Shown in pieces: positions 1 through 8,284 of a stretch of 32,733 bases of DNA. Source of the DNA: Desulfobulbaceae bacterium (GTDB taxonomy: Bacteria; Desulfobacterota; Desulfobulbia; Desulfobulbales; SURF-16); the NCBI GenBank assembly GCA_020444175.1, contig JAHLLM010000053.1:1-32733 (forward strand), read 5' to 3'. A model generated the notes under the pieces. The model saw only the letters and a program-made list of their open reading frames with translations. It did not search any database and was not told where the DNA came from. The position numbers were made by a program, and so were the translations under genes. The stretch's first letter is position 1, and every line of letters begins with the position of its first letter.

Positions 1-53
1 AATAGTTACGGCCTGGAGTTGAGGCCCATTTCGAGCCCTCGCTGAATAGATAC
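1..53 (+). repeat. Family 1 repeat, partial copy cut by window edge
   Basis: This is the 3' module of the family 1 repeat. It matches the last 53 bases of the full copy at 6660-6863 without a difference. The rest of the copy would lie left of the window. It ends 9 bases before the stop codon of the minus-strand aminotransferase, so transcripts leaving that gene run into it in antisense. It contains the small GGCCT/AGGCC hairpin and the terminal CTGAATAGATAC. Confidence 0.9.
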
Positions 54-62
54 GAAAAAATC

Positions 63-1244
63 TTACTTAAAGGAGTCCATCGCCTGCATGAATGCCTTTT
101 CCGATCGGGCGATAACAGCGTCTTCAACACAGAAAGCAAGGCGAATATAACCAGGCATACCAAATCCTCTGCCTGGCACAGCAAGAATCTTGTGCTCCTG
201 CAGATGTGCGGAGAATGCGACATCATCATCTGTCGGGGTTTTGGGAAAGATGTAAAATGCTCCTTTAGGCGGTTCAAATTGAAATCCTGCCCGGCTGAGA
301 AGGGCACAAAATGTTTCCCTGCGTCTGGCATAAATAGAAGTATCAACAGTCATCCCCTGCAATTCGGCAATAACCCGTTGCATTAAAGCCGGAGCATTGA
401 CAAAGCCAAGAATTCTGTTGGCAAGGGTCATTGCCCCCAGCAGTTCATTTTTGTCTGCAATCTCAGGGTGGACGGCAATATAGCCGATCCGCTCCCCGGG
501 AAGAGACAGATCCTTTGAGTAACTTGAGACAACGACACTGTTCCTGTATTGCCGAAAAATACTCGGAACAATGTAATCATCAAAAATAATTTTGCGATAC
601 GGTTCATCACTGAGCAGAAATATGGTTGTCCCGAATTTTTCCTGGCATTTGTCGAGAAGTTGACCCAGTTCCTGCAGATCTTTCTCCGGATAGATCTGTC
701 CGGTTGGATTATTTGGACTGTTAATAATGACTGCTTTTGTCTTCTCGTTTATGGCGTTTTCAAGTGCCGCAAGATCAAGATTGAAATCGTTCAGAGTGGG
801 AACAACAACGGTTTTGCCTCCCTGGTTATCCACATAAAACTTGTATTCCACAAAAAAAGGAGCCAGGATAATGACCTCTTCCTCGGGATTCAAAATTGCC
901 TTCAGGACAACATTGAGAGCTCCGGCCGCACCGCAGGTCATCAACATTTCATCTGCCGTGACAGACATATCCTGCTCTTTTGAAATTTGCCCGGCAACGG
1001 CTGCACGCACATGGGGATAGCCTCCATTGGGCATATAACTGTGCACGCCGGCGGCATCACTGGCTGCAAGTTTGCGCAGGGTTGCATCAAACTCCGGGGG
1101 TGGAGAGAGATCAGGGTTGCCGAGACTGAAATCAAAAACATTTTCTGCGCCAAACCGGCTTTTTAATTTAGCACCTTCCTCGAACATTTTCCGTATCCAG
1201 GATGAAGCTTTGGCGAATTCATTCATTTTTTTTGATATGGACAT
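63..1244 (-). CDS. PLP-dependent class I/II aminotransferase (aspartate aminotransferase-like)
   Basis: A 393-residue cytoplasmic fold-type I aminotransferase, a usual length for the family. Visible motifs are NSPNNPTG (about 175-182), SDEPY (212-216, with the Asp that contacts the PLP pyridine nitrogen) and SYSKDLSLPGERIGY, where Lys244 is the expected Schiff-base lysine. The C-terminal GYIRLAF carries the carboxylate-binding Arg. The exact amino donor cannot be told from motifs; aspartate, alanine or aromatic substrates are all possible. The ATG at 1244 follows an AAGGAA ribosome-binding site. The gene is last in the minus-strand run after the djlA-like gene, but a family 1 repeat separates the two, and a second copy in opposite orientation lies just past its stop. 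It is therefore bracketed by inverted repeats. Confidence 0.9.
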   Translation of the reverse strand: MSISKKMNEFAKASSWIRKMFEEGAKLKSRFGAENVFDFSLGNPDLSPPPEFDATLRKLAASDAAGVHSYMPNGGYPHVRAAVAGQISKEQDMSVTADEMLMTCGAAGALNVVLKAILNPEEEVIILAPFFVEYKFYVDNQGGKTVVVPTLNDFNLDLAALENAINEKTKAVIINSPNNPTGQIYPEKDLQELGQLLDKCQEKFGTTIFLLSDEPYRKIIFDDYIVPSIFRQYRNSVVVSSYSKDLSLPGERIGYIAVHPEIADKNELLGAMTLANRILGFVNAPALMQRVIAELQGMTVDTSIYARRRETFCALLSRAGFQFEPPKGAFYIFPKTPTDDDVAFSAHLQEHKILAVPGRGFGMPGYIRLAFCVEDAVIARSEKAFMQAMDSFK

Positions 1245-1270
1245 ATTTTTCCTTTCAGTTGTTATATTTT

Positions 1271-1422
1271 TATCTATTCAACGACGGCTCCAAATTTGCC
1301 TCAACTCCAGGACGTAACTATTGAGATGTACCTCAGATTTGGACAAGCAGGCCTGCGAGACTATAGCCTTCCTATGTGAGCAAGCCTGATCGTTCAAAGA
1401 TGGGGTGCAGCTCAATAGTTAA
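1271..1422 (-). repeat. Family 1 repeat, inverted and internally shortened copy
   Basis: Read on the minus strand this aligns along its length with the copy at 6660-6863 but lacks about 52 internal bases. Its terminal inverted repeats are GTAACTATTGAG (1314-1325) and CTCAATAGTTAA (1411-1422). Relative to the full copies, both arms carry a matching change (C to G in one, G to C in the other), so pairing is kept. The stop codon of the djlA-like gene lies inside the element. Confidence 0.88.
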
Positions 1423-2249
1423 TTATATTTTTTCTTGAAGTATTGATACGCCGCGTTGATTTCTTTCATCTTTTCTTCGGCAACGCCGCGAAATTCTTCC
1501 CCGAGATGACCAACTTTGTCGGGATGGTACTTCATACTCAATTTTCGGTACGCCTTTTTTATCATTTCAAAGTCCGTGCCCGGCGCCAGACCGAGAACTT
1601 CATAATACTGCTCTTCACTGTTTACGGATGCCCTGCGTCTGTGGATATATTTGCTCTGAATGGTCTGCAGGTCATAGGCTGAAAGATCAAGGTATTCGCC
1701 GATGTTTCCGGCAAGCTCCATATCCTTGTCACTGACATGATCGTTCGTGAAAAGGACCTGATAAATAAGTTCAACCAGGATGAGTCTGGGCTCGTAGGCA
1801 AATGAATTTTTAAATTGAGCCAGGAGAGTTTCCATGGAATCAGTGTTATGGGTAGCATCCTTGATCAATTCATTGACCCAGAACATCTGATCCTGACCGT
1901 AGCGCAGCTGAACGCGAAAGAAGTTTTTAATTGTCTGCAGCTCAGCCCGTGTAACAGTACCGTCTATCTGAGCGATCTTGACAAGTATATGAACAAGAAG
2001 GGAAACAAAATTATTGCGTGCTTCCGTCTGGTTCTGTTCATAGTCGCTTACCTTTCTTTTGATATAGTATGAGAAGACCCAGAGCCCGATAAACAGGGCA
2101 AAAAAGAAAAAAAGTCCGCTCACCATCACCATGCCGATAACATCGATCAAAAGCGGTGCCCCACCAAAAGCAAGCAGCAGCAGGGCGACTATCATCAGAC
2201 AGCCGCCGCACCCCGGCTGGTTATGATAATGATATTCGTATCTTCTCAT
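1419..2249 (-). CDS. Membrane-anchored TerB plus DnaJ-domain protein (DjlA-like co-chaperone)
   Basis: A 276-residue protein. After a short N-terminus with a GCGGC motif, two hydrophobic segments (about 17-38 and 39-60) form a membrane anchor. A TerB-like helical domain follows at about 80-190 (KIAQIDGTVTRAE), and a J domain at about 214-276 carries the HPD tripeptide at 242-244, needed to stimulate DnaK ATPase. This order matches DjlA, although E. coli DjlA has one membrane segment. It is likely an inner-membrane co-chaperone with the J domain in the cytoplasm. Its ATG overlaps the ftsY stop by four bases (ATGA), so it is probably translationally coupled to ftsY. The TAA stop is supplied by the adjacent repeat. 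Confidence 0.85.
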   Translation of the reverse strand: MRRYEYHYHNQPGCGGCLMIVALLLLAFGGAPLLIDVIGMVMVSGLFFFFALFIGLWVFSYYIKRKVSDYEQNQTEARNNFVSLLVHILVKIAQIDGTVTRAELQTIKNFFRVQLRYGQDQMFWVNELIKDATHNTDSMETLLAQFKNSFAYEPRLILVELIYQVLFTNDHVSDKDMELAGNIGEYLDLSAYDLQTIQSKYIHRRRASVNSEEQYYEVLGLAPGTDFEMIKKAYRKLSMKYHPDKVGHLGEEFRGVAEEKMKEINAAYQYFKKKYN

Positions 2250-3382
2250 GAGTCACTCTCTGCAAAAAGGGCCTCTACAAATTCATCAGCGTCAAAGTCA
2301 CGCAGATCATCCATTTGTTCGCCAATACCGATGAAACGAATGGGGATATTGAGCTCTCTGCAGATATTGACAACAATGCCGCCTTTAGCCGTTCCATCGA
2401 GCTTTGTCAAAGTAAGACCGGTTATCTCAACAGCCTGGCTGAAAAGTTTTGCCTGGGAAATGGCGTTTTGTCCTGTTGTGGCGTCAATGACCAGCATGAC
2501 TTCATGGGGAGCGGTTTCAATCTTCTTGCCCATGACACGTTTTAGTTTTTTAAGCTCCTCCATAAGGTTCACTTTGGTGTGAAGACGCCCTGCTGTGTCA
2601 ATGATGATAACATCGACATTTTTTTTCCTGGCGTGGTCCATGGCATCGAATACAACAGCGGAAGGATCGGCCCCGGATTGCTGGGAAATGACATCCACGC
2701 CAATACGTTGTCCCCAGATCTGCAACTGTTCAACAGCAGCAGCACGGAATGTATCACCGGCAACAAGCATGACGCTCTGGCCGGATGAAACAAATTTATG
2801 GGCCATCTTGCCGATTGTCGTTGTTTTGCCGACGCCGTTGACCCCAACAACCATAATGACAAATGGGCCATCTTGGGGCATGACGAGTTCAGCCGGCTGA
2901 TCCGAACTGTGAATAAAACTTGCGATCTTTTCTTTGAGGAAATTTTTCAAGGCGGCAGGATCACTGAGCTGCTTTCTGTCAACCTCCTGTCTTGCGGAAT
3001 CAACAAGCTCCTGGGTAGTTCCCACGCCAAGGTCTGCGGTAATCAGGATTTCCTCCAAATCATCAAGAAGCTCCGGATCAATAGCCTTTTTGCCAAGAAA
3101 CAACTCGTCAACCTTACTGACCAGGGAGTTTCTTGTTTTGCCCAGTTTTTCTTTCAGTCGTTTGAACAGTCCGCCGGAATCCTTGTTCTGAACTGTTTTT
3201 TTGTCCGTTTCTGTAGCAACTTCTGCTTGAGGGAGCTTGCTTTCCTCAACAGCACTCTTCTCGGCAGGTGCCTCAAAGACCTGTTTTTCATGAACAACAG
3301 GTTCTTCCGAGGATTTGACCTCTTCGACAACAGGTTCTTCTTTTTTGCCAATTTTCAGTTTCTTTTTAAACCAGCCCAACAT
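2246..3382 (-). CDS. ftsY: Signal recognition particle receptor FtsY
   Basis: A 378-residue SRP receptor GTPase that docks ribosome-SRP complexes at the inner membrane. Residues 1-70 form an acidic, low-complexity A domain rich in Glu and Lys, with an amphipathic start (MLGWFKKKLK) typical of the membrane-targeting helix. The NG domain follows: G1 GVNGVGKTT at 180-188, DTFRAAAVEQL at 210-220, G3 DTAGR at 262-266 and G4 TKLDGTAKGG at 326-335. All SRP-GTPase motifs are intact. The ATG at 3382 is preceded by AGGTG. ispH lies 27 bases upstream and the djlA-like gene overlaps downstream, so all are probably one transcript. Confidence 0.97.
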   Translation of the reverse strand: MLGWFKKKLKIGKKEEPVVEEVKSSEEPVVHEKQVFEAPAEKSAVEESKLPQAEVATETDKKTVQNKDSGGLFKRLKEKLGKTRNSLVSKVDELFLGKKAIDPELLDDLEEILITADLGVGTTQELVDSARQEVDRKQLSDPAALKNFLKEKIASFIHSSDQPAELVMPQDGPFVIMVVGVNGVGKTTTIGKMAHKFVSSGQSVMLVAGDTFRAAAVEQLQIWGQRIGVDVISQQSGADPSAVVFDAMDHARKKNVDVIIIDTAGRLHTKVNLMEELKKLKRVMGKKIETAPHEVMLVIDATTGQNAISQAKLFSQAVEITGLTLTKLDGTAKGGIVVNICRELNIPIRFIGIGEQMDDLRDFDADEFVEALFAESDS

Positions 3383-3409
3383 AATGGAGCACCTCGGTTT
3401 TATTATTTT

Positions 3410-4267
3410 TTATTGTTGTTCTTCATTTTTTTCAGGGAGAGATTCCAATGTTCTCACCACAAGATCGATTACCCAACCCGGGGTTGACGCTCCTGCCGTA
3501 ACACCGACGCTTTTATATCGGGAAAGTGCCTCAAGGTCAAAATCATGCTCAGTTTCTCCTAAAAAAACAGGGCAGCCCATTTCCTCAGCCACCTGGCCGA
3601 GCCTTTGCGTGTTCGCGCTTCCCCGGCCACCGACCACAACCATTGCATCAACTCTTCTGCAAAGATTTCTCACCTCGTCCTGACGCTTGTGGGTTGAATC
3701 ACAGATAGTATTAAAAACCTCTCCGTGGGGAAAACGTTCAAGAATCGCCTTGCTCAGTTTTTCAAAGGTGAAATCATCCTGGGTTGTCTGACTGACAATA
3801 ATATATGGCCCGACAAGCTGCAGTGACTGAATGTCTTCTTCATTGCTGACCACATGTACCTTAGGCTCAGCGTACCCCATGAGTCCGACAACTTCAGCAT
3901 GGTTTTTATCGCCAATGATGATTGTCGTATAATCCTGTTGCCGAAATTTTTTTATAATCACCTGAACCTTCATGACTCGGGGACAGGTTGCATCTTTCAC
4001 ATCAGCACCGGATGCAATAAGTTTTTCTTTGTGAGAGGGTGGAACCCCGTGGGCGCGTATGATGATGGTTCCTGATTTTTTATCCGGTATCTTATCCAGA
4101 ATCTCAACGCCCTGTTCTTTCAAGAGGTTCAGAACCTGGGGATTGTGAATGAGGGGGCCAAAGGTTGCAATACTTTCTCCACCCTTCTGTACCGTGTCAA
4201 GAGTTGTTTCCACAGCCCTGCGGACCCCCATGCAGAAGCCTGCCTTTTTAGCAAGAATTACTTTCAT
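3410..4267 (-). CDS. ispH: 4-hydroxy-3-methylbut-2-enyl diphosphate reductase IspH
   Basis: Last enzyme of the MEP isoprenoid pathway: it reduces HMBPP to IPP and DMAPP with a [4Fe-4S] cluster. I start it at the ATG at 4267 (285 residues, MKVILAKKAGFCMG). This gives an ATGA overlap with the bpt stop, matches the family N-terminus and has GGAAG upstream. An in-frame ATG at 4285 would add six residues. The cluster ligands are Cys12, Cys95 and Cys189. Substrate-binding His41, His73 and His123 and Glu125 are present (HNP, RAHG, KNHAE). All catalytic positions look intact. dxs, the first enzyme of the same pathway, lies 10 kb away in this window, so the pathway is not in a single operon here. Confidence 0.97.
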   Translation of the reverse strand: MKVILAKKAGFCMGVRRAVETTLDTVQKGGESIATFGPLIHNPQVLNLLKEQGVEILDKIPDKKSGTIIIRAHGVPPSHKEKLIASGADVKDATCPRVMKVQVIIKKFRQQDYTTIIIGDKNHAEVVGLMGYAEPKVHVVSNEEDIQSLQLVGPYIIVSQTTQDDFTFEKLSKAILERFPHGEVFNTICDSTHKRQDEVRNLCRRVDAMVVVGGRGSANTQRLGQVAEEMGCPVFLGETEHDFDLEALSRYKSVGVTAGASTPGWVIDLVVRTLESLPEKNEEQQ

Positions 4268-5001
4268 GAATTGTATTTCTTCCACTGTCCATCAATCAAA
4301 AGATAGTGGGGTTTAAAATTTTTCTTATAGCTCATGGCGCGTACCTCGCGAATGAGGTAGCCAAGGTAAAAATTAGGTATCTTATTTTTCCGACATAACT
4401 CAACAAGATAGAGAATGTTAAACGTGCCGGGACTGCGCTTTGCTTCGTCCGGATCGAAATAATTGTAAACTGCATTCAGCCAGTCCGTGCCGATGTCAAC
4501 TATTCCGACTCCAATAAGTTTCCCTTTGCTCCGATACTCAATCTCCAGCGTACTGGTGATTGAATTGGCAAAAAAAGTACCATAATAACCCACAGCGGAA
4601 TTCCCTTTGCCGGGATAGCGCTCTTCAAGAAATTTACTGCACAGGGCAAGTTTTTCCTCTGTTATTTTGAGGACGTTCATGGTGATATCAAGGTCCTCGT
4701 TTTTTCTAAAAACCCTTTTCTGATTTCTGTTGGCCTTAAATTCCTCTGGATGCAGGCGGATTGGCGTACATTTCCTGCAATCTGGACACACCATGGTATA
4801 AAGAGTATTCCCGTTACGCCTGAAACCTGCTCGAAGAAATTTTGCAAGCAAAGGGTCCGGCAGTGAAACAAATTGCTGCTGCCGGTATACAGCCTTCTCT
4901 TTTATTCCATAAGGGCATTCCACCCCAATATCATAAAAATAGGTGAGATATTCGCTGATAGAATAATCTTCCGGCCCATATGAACGTTTCAAATCAGACA
5001 T
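4264..5001 (-). CDS. bpt: Aspartate/glutamate leucyltransferase (bacterial ATE-like)
   Basis: A 245-residue member of the bacterial arginyl/leucyl-tRNA-protein transferase family. Bpt enzymes move Leu from Leu-tRNA to N-terminal Asp or Glu, producing N-degrons for ClpS/ClpAP. The N-terminal half has the family cysteines: Cys29 (ECPYG) and the CPDCRKC cluster with Cys72, Cys75 and Cys78. The C-terminal GNAT-like half includes NAVYNYFDP, YLGYLIRE and MSYKKNFKPHYLLIDG. Leu rather than Arg specificity is inferred from the bacterial subfamily and not proved by the sequence. The gene starts 16 bases after the manC stop and overlaps ispH by four bases, so it sits inside the manC-bpt-ispH-ftsY run. 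Confidence 0.93.
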   Translation of the reverse strand: MSDLKRSYGPEDYSISEYLTYFYDIGVECPYGIKEKAVYRQQQFVSLPDPLLAKFLRAGFRRNGNTLYTMVCPDCRKCTPIRLHPEEFKANRNQKRVFRKNEDLDITMNVLKITEEKLALCSKFLEERYPGKGNSAVGYYGTFFANSITSTLEIEYRSKGKLIGVGIVDIGTDWLNAVYNYFDPDEAKRSPGTFNILYLVELCRKNKIPNFYLGYLIREVRAMSYKKNFKPHYLLIDGQWKKYNS

Positions 5002-5017
5002 TTTAAAGGCTCAAAGC

Positions 5018-6433
5018 TTAATTTGTCCCCTCACGTCCGAAATCATCATCAAAACGAATAATATCATCTTCTCCGAGATAGCTGCCGTTTTGCACCTCAA
5101 TGAGTTCAAGAGGAATAACACCGGGATTTTCAAGTCTGTGTTTTTCTCCGCAGGGTATATAGGTGGATTGATTTTCAAGAACCAGATAAACATCATCGCC
5201 GCAGGTAACCTTGGCTGTGCCTTTTACCACAACCCAGTGTTCGGAACGATGATGATGCATCTGCAGCGAGAGTTGCACTCCGGGCAAAACCGTTATACGT
5301 TTTATTTTAAAGGCTTCCTGTTCTTCAAGGATTGTATAGCTGCCCCATGGACGATAAACGGTGCGATGGAGGATGTGCTCCTCCCTTTTTTCTTTTTTCA
5401 GACGATTGACAATTTTTTTGATATCCTGGGAGCGGTTTAGGGGTGCGACCAGTACGGCATCTGCTGTTTCGACAACAAGGGTGTCCTCAAGTCCCACAGC
5501 AGCCACCAGGTTTTGTTCTGCATGGATAAGGCTGTTTGAAACATCTTCAGCCATAACGTCCCCCATGAAAACATTTCCCTGCTCGTCTTTGTCGGAAACC
5601 TCCCAGAGGGCCTGCCAGGAACCTATATCACTCCAACCTAAATCAGCGGGGATGACGGCAACGTTGTCTGATTTTTCCATTATTGCATAATCAATGGAAT
5701 CATCCGGACAGTCCATCATGCTCTCCTTGTTCAGTCGAAAAAAATGCTGGTCTTTCTTTCCCTTACTCACGGCCTCGGACATTTTTTCGAGTATGTCCGG
5801 ATTAAGGCGCTCAACTTCATTAAGAAAGCAGTGAGAAGAGAAGGCAAACATACCGCTGTTCCAGAAGTAATTACCAGCGGCAAGATATTTTTCCGCTGTA
5901 AGGCGATCAGGTTTTTCAACAAAGGATTTTACCTTGTCCCCTTCCCCTTTTTCTATATATCCATAGCCTGTTTCAGGAGAACTCGGTGTAATACCGAAAG
6001 TAACGAGGTATCCCTTCCCGGCAAGATCCGTCGCTTTGCGAACAGCGTCATGAAACATTTTTTCCCGGCGAATCAGATGGTCAGCCGGCAGAATAAGCAA
6101 CACAACATCATCTTCCAGCAGTTCACGGACATAGAGGGCTGCAGCACAGATGGCAGGAGCCGTATTGCGGCCCACCGGTTCAAGCATAATATGCACGCCA
6201 TCATCAAGTTTTAATTCATCGACCTGATTCAATGTAAGAAAACGATGATCTTCGCCGACAATAACGAGGGGAGAAAGGACGTCCGGTAAAACAGAGACAC
6301 GCTTTAATGTTGTCTGCAGTAAAGAGCAGTCATCTGTTAAATGAAGCAATTGCTTAGGATAAAGTTCTCTTGATAACGGCCATAAACGAGAGCCGGTTCC
6401 TCCTGCGAGAATTACAGGTTGTATTTTCGCCAT
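5018..6433 (-). CDS. manC: Mannose-1-phosphate guanylyltransferase / mannose-6-phosphate isomerase (bifunctional)
   Basis: A 471-residue two-domain enzyme of the AlgA/ManC type that makes GDP-mannose for surface polysaccharide. The N-terminal nucleotidyltransferase has GGTGSRLWPLSRELYPKQ at 11-28, LPADHL at 115-120 and FVEKP at 171-175. The C-terminal type II phosphomannose isomerase cupin (about 355-465) has RPWGSY, QMHHHRSEHW at 391-400 with the metal-binding histidines, and PCGEKHRLENPG. I start at the ATG at 6433 because AAAGGA lies eight bases upstream; an in-frame ATG ten codons earlier has no such site. No other sugar-nucleotide genes are nearby, and its neighbours are housekeeping genes. 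Confidence 0.94.
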   Translation of the reverse strand: MAKIQPVILAGGTGSRLWPLSRELYPKQLLHLTDDCSLLQTTLKRVSVLPDVLSPLVIVGEDHRFLTLNQVDELKLDDGVHIMLEPVGRNTAPAICAAALYVRELLEDDVVLLILPADHLIRREKMFHDAVRKATDLAGKGYLVTFGITPSSPETGYGYIEKGEGDKVKSFVEKPDRLTAEKYLAAGNYFWNSGMFAFSSHCFLNEVERLNPDILEKMSEAVSKGKKDQHFFRLNKESMMDCPDDSIDYAIMEKSDNVAVIPADLGWSDIGSWQALWEVSDKDEQGNVFMGDVMAEDVSNSLIHAEQNLVAAVGLEDTLVVETADAVLVAPLNRSQDIKKIVNRLKKEKREEHILHRTVYRPWGSYTILEEQEAFKIKRITVLPGVQLSLQMHHHRSEHWVVVKGTAKVTCGDDVYLVLENQSTYIPCGEKHRLENPGVIPLELIEVQNGSYLGEDDIIRFDDDFGREGTN

Positions 6434-6484
6434 AATGCGTCCTTTTATATATATGATTACCACTCATCTTCAGCCGTTTTATAC

Positions 6485-6556
6485 GTCATTCCCGCGAAAG
6501 CGGGAATCCAGAGTAGTTGGCTAATCCGCCGAGATTCCCGCTTTCGCGGGAATGAC
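6485..6556. repeat. Inverted pair of REP-like palindromes upstream of manC
   Basis: Two 24-base arms (6485-6508 and 6533-6556) are perfect reverse complements of each other around a 24-base spacer. Each arm is itself a palindrome built on TTCCCGCGAAAGCGGGAA. This GTCATTCCCGCG-type repeat is widespread in proteobacterial genomes. It lies about 50 bases upstream of the manC start, within the manC leader or promoter region. Confidence 0.85.
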
Positions 6557-6659
6557 TTTTGTGTGGACAGTATTTTTTGAATTATTAATGCATTACAGTA
6601 CCTGCTGCAAGACTGGCTGAGTTTCAGTGGTAATCACATTTATATATCAAAAAAATTCA

Positions 6660-6863
6660 GTAACTATTCAGCTGCACCTCATCTTTGAACGATCAGGCCT
6701 GCTCACATAGACGGGCTATCGGAGTCTCGCAAGCTCGCTTACCTGCCTCGCAGGCCTGCTCGGAGTCTCCACTTCGTTGCGCTTACCTGTCCAAATCTAA
6801 GGCACATCTGAATAGTTACGGCCTGGAGTTGAGGCCCATTTCGAGCCCTCGCTGAATAGATAC
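6660..6863 (+). repeat. Family 1 repeat, full-length copy A
   Basis: A 204-base element. Its first 160 bases are bounded by perfect 12-base inverted repeats, GTAACTATTCAG (6660-6671) and CTGAATAGTTAC (6808-6819). A 44-base 3' module follows, with a GGCCT/AGGCC hairpin (6820-6836) and the near-repeat terminus CTGAATAGATAC. It differs from the copy at 9673-9876 at only four positions by my alignment. It lies between namZ and manC, downstream of namZ. No coding potential was seen. It resembles a MITE or a large REP-type element. Confidence 0.9.
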
Positions 6864-6970
6864 AAAATTCGAATTAAAAAATCCACTACCGGATCTTGAA
6901 AAAAAACTGCTTTCCCCGCCACAATAATCTGATGATAGCTTGATTTTCACAGAGGTAAATGCGACGCCAG

Positions 6971-8167
6971 CTAGTCTTCATATAGAAAATATTTTCTACG
7001 GATGGCATCGTATTCCTGCAAATCTCCCAGCCAAGATTGTTCAAGCTCCACAATATCCGTACCTCTTTCAATCGATTCCCGCACGTTTTTGGAACCAAGT
7101 ATGAGATCAAGGGGCAGTTTCTCAAATTCATACTCGTAAGGGGGAGTCTTGAAAGCAAAATCTTCAGGATACAACTTCATAATAGCCTGCAGCAGACAAA
7201 GGCTTGTCCGATATGGCCTGAAACGCTGACAGTCACTGACGTGCAACTGGAAGCCAAAACAATTTTTATTTGCCCACTTATTTGACGTGGGAAGAAAAAC
7301 GAGCGGTCGGAGGCTGCAGCCTTCTGTTGCAGCAGGATCTAAGGCATCAAGAAGAGCCCGTGTATTAATATAGGGTGATCCGAAAAGCTCGAATGGTAAA
7401 GTTGTTCCTCTGCCTTCCGAAACATTTGTTCCTTCCCAGATTACCTGACCGGGATAAACCATGGCAGAAAGAGGGCCAGGCATATTGGGCGATGGAAAAA
7501 GCCATGGAAGACCTGTTTCCGGGAAAATCATTCGCCGCTGCCAGCCCTTCATTTTGACAACCTTGTAATCCGCACCTATGCCAAAGTGCTCATTAAAAAG
7601 AAGCCCCAGTTCTCCAAAGGTAAGACCATGCCGCATTGGGACAGGATAGAGACCGACAAAAGAGCGCAGATCTTTATCCACCAGATTGCCCTCCACAAGT
7701 TCTCCGCCCACAGGATTGGGACGATCAAGAACAACAACCTGTTTGCCCCAGGAAGCAGCCGCTTCAAGGCAGTAGGCAAGCGTGGACATGAAAGTGTAAA
7801 CCCTTGTGCCGACATCAATGAGATCCACAATAAGAACGTCAAGATGCTCGAACATGGCTTTGGTCGGTCTTCTCGTTTCTCCGTAAAGGCTGAAAACCGG
7901 CAGACCGGTTACAGGATCAGTCATATGATCGGATTCAATCATATTATCCTGTTTTTCGCAGAAGAAACCGTGCTGGGGAGTAAAAAGGCAGGTAAGCTGT
8001 TCCGGGAATGCATCATAAATCAGATCCCGGCTGTGGGTAAAAAAACTATCTGTAGAGGCCTGATTAACAAGCAGCCCTATGCGTTTTTTTTGAAGCCAAC
8101 GAGGCGGATCAGCAACAAGCATTTCCACGCCGAGTTTGGTCGTATGTTTAGATTCAAGTCTGGTCAT
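6971..8167 (-). CDS. namZ: DUF1343 exo-beta-N-acetylmuramidase (NamZ-like, GH171)
   Basis: A 398-residue protein of the DUF1343 family. Its characterised member, NamZ of Bacillus subtilis, releases MurNAc from the non-reducing end of peptidoglycan fragments during cell-wall recycling. Family blocks are in order: GLLVNQAS at 31-38, TPQHGFF at 63-69, SLYGETRRPT at 93-102, IDVGTRVYTF, DRPNPVGG at 148-155, PMRHGLTFGELG at 177-188 and GTNVSEGRGTTLPFELFG further on. I see no signal peptide, so a cytoplasmic role in muropeptide salvage is likely, although many DUF1343 proteins are exported. The ribosome-binding site at this ATG is weak. It is divergent from the CooC-like gene and lies inside the block bounded by direct family 1 repeats. 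Confidence 0.88.
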   Translation of the reverse strand: MTRLESKHTTKLGVEMLVADPPRWLQKKRIGLLVNQASTDSFFTHSRDLIYDAFPEQLTCLFTPQHGFFCEKQDNMIESDHMTDPVTGLPVFSLYGETRRPTKAMFEHLDVLIVDLIDVGTRVYTFMSTLAYCLEAAASWGKQVVVLDRPNPVGGELVEGNLVDKDLRSFVGLYPVPMRHGLTFGELGLLFNEHFGIGADYKVVKMKGWQRRMIFPETGLPWLFPSPNMPGPLSAMVYPGQVIWEGTNVSEGRGTTLPFELFGSPYINTRALLDALDPAATEGCSLRPLVFLPTSNKWANKNCFGFQLHVSDCQRFRPYRTSLCLLQAIMKLYPEDFAFKTPPYEYEFEKLPLDLILGSKNVRESIERGTDIVELEQSWLGDLQEYDAIRRKYFLYED

Positions 8168-8181
8168 AATTTAAGTCTGTC

Positions 8182-8209
8182 TTGACATAATGGCGATGAC
8201 AGTTATTTT
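8182..8209 (+). promoter_or_regulatory. Candidate sigma-70 promoter for the CooC-like gene
   Basis: A perfect -35 hexamer TTGACA (8182-8187) is followed after 16 bases by TATTTT (8204-8209), four of six matches to the -10 consensus. It lies in the 117-base divergent gap between namZ and the CooC-like gene and would give a leader of roughly 70 bases. This is inferred from sequence only. Confidence 0.4.
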
Positions 8210-8284
8210 TAAACAAATGTTTCTGTAATCAGGCTTTGATATTTCTTTTTAGTTACCCGCAACCTTTAAGTAAAGGACATTATA

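Noticed and set aside
549-983. Long plus-strand open frames opposite the aminotransferase, ftsY and ispH
   Set aside because: They are antisense to well-conserved genes and their translations show no domain or suitable start signals.
63-1244. The bracketed aminotransferase as a true composite transposon
   Set aside because: There is no transposase and the left repeat is cut by the window edge, so transposition as a unit cannot be supported. It is kept only as an observation on layout.
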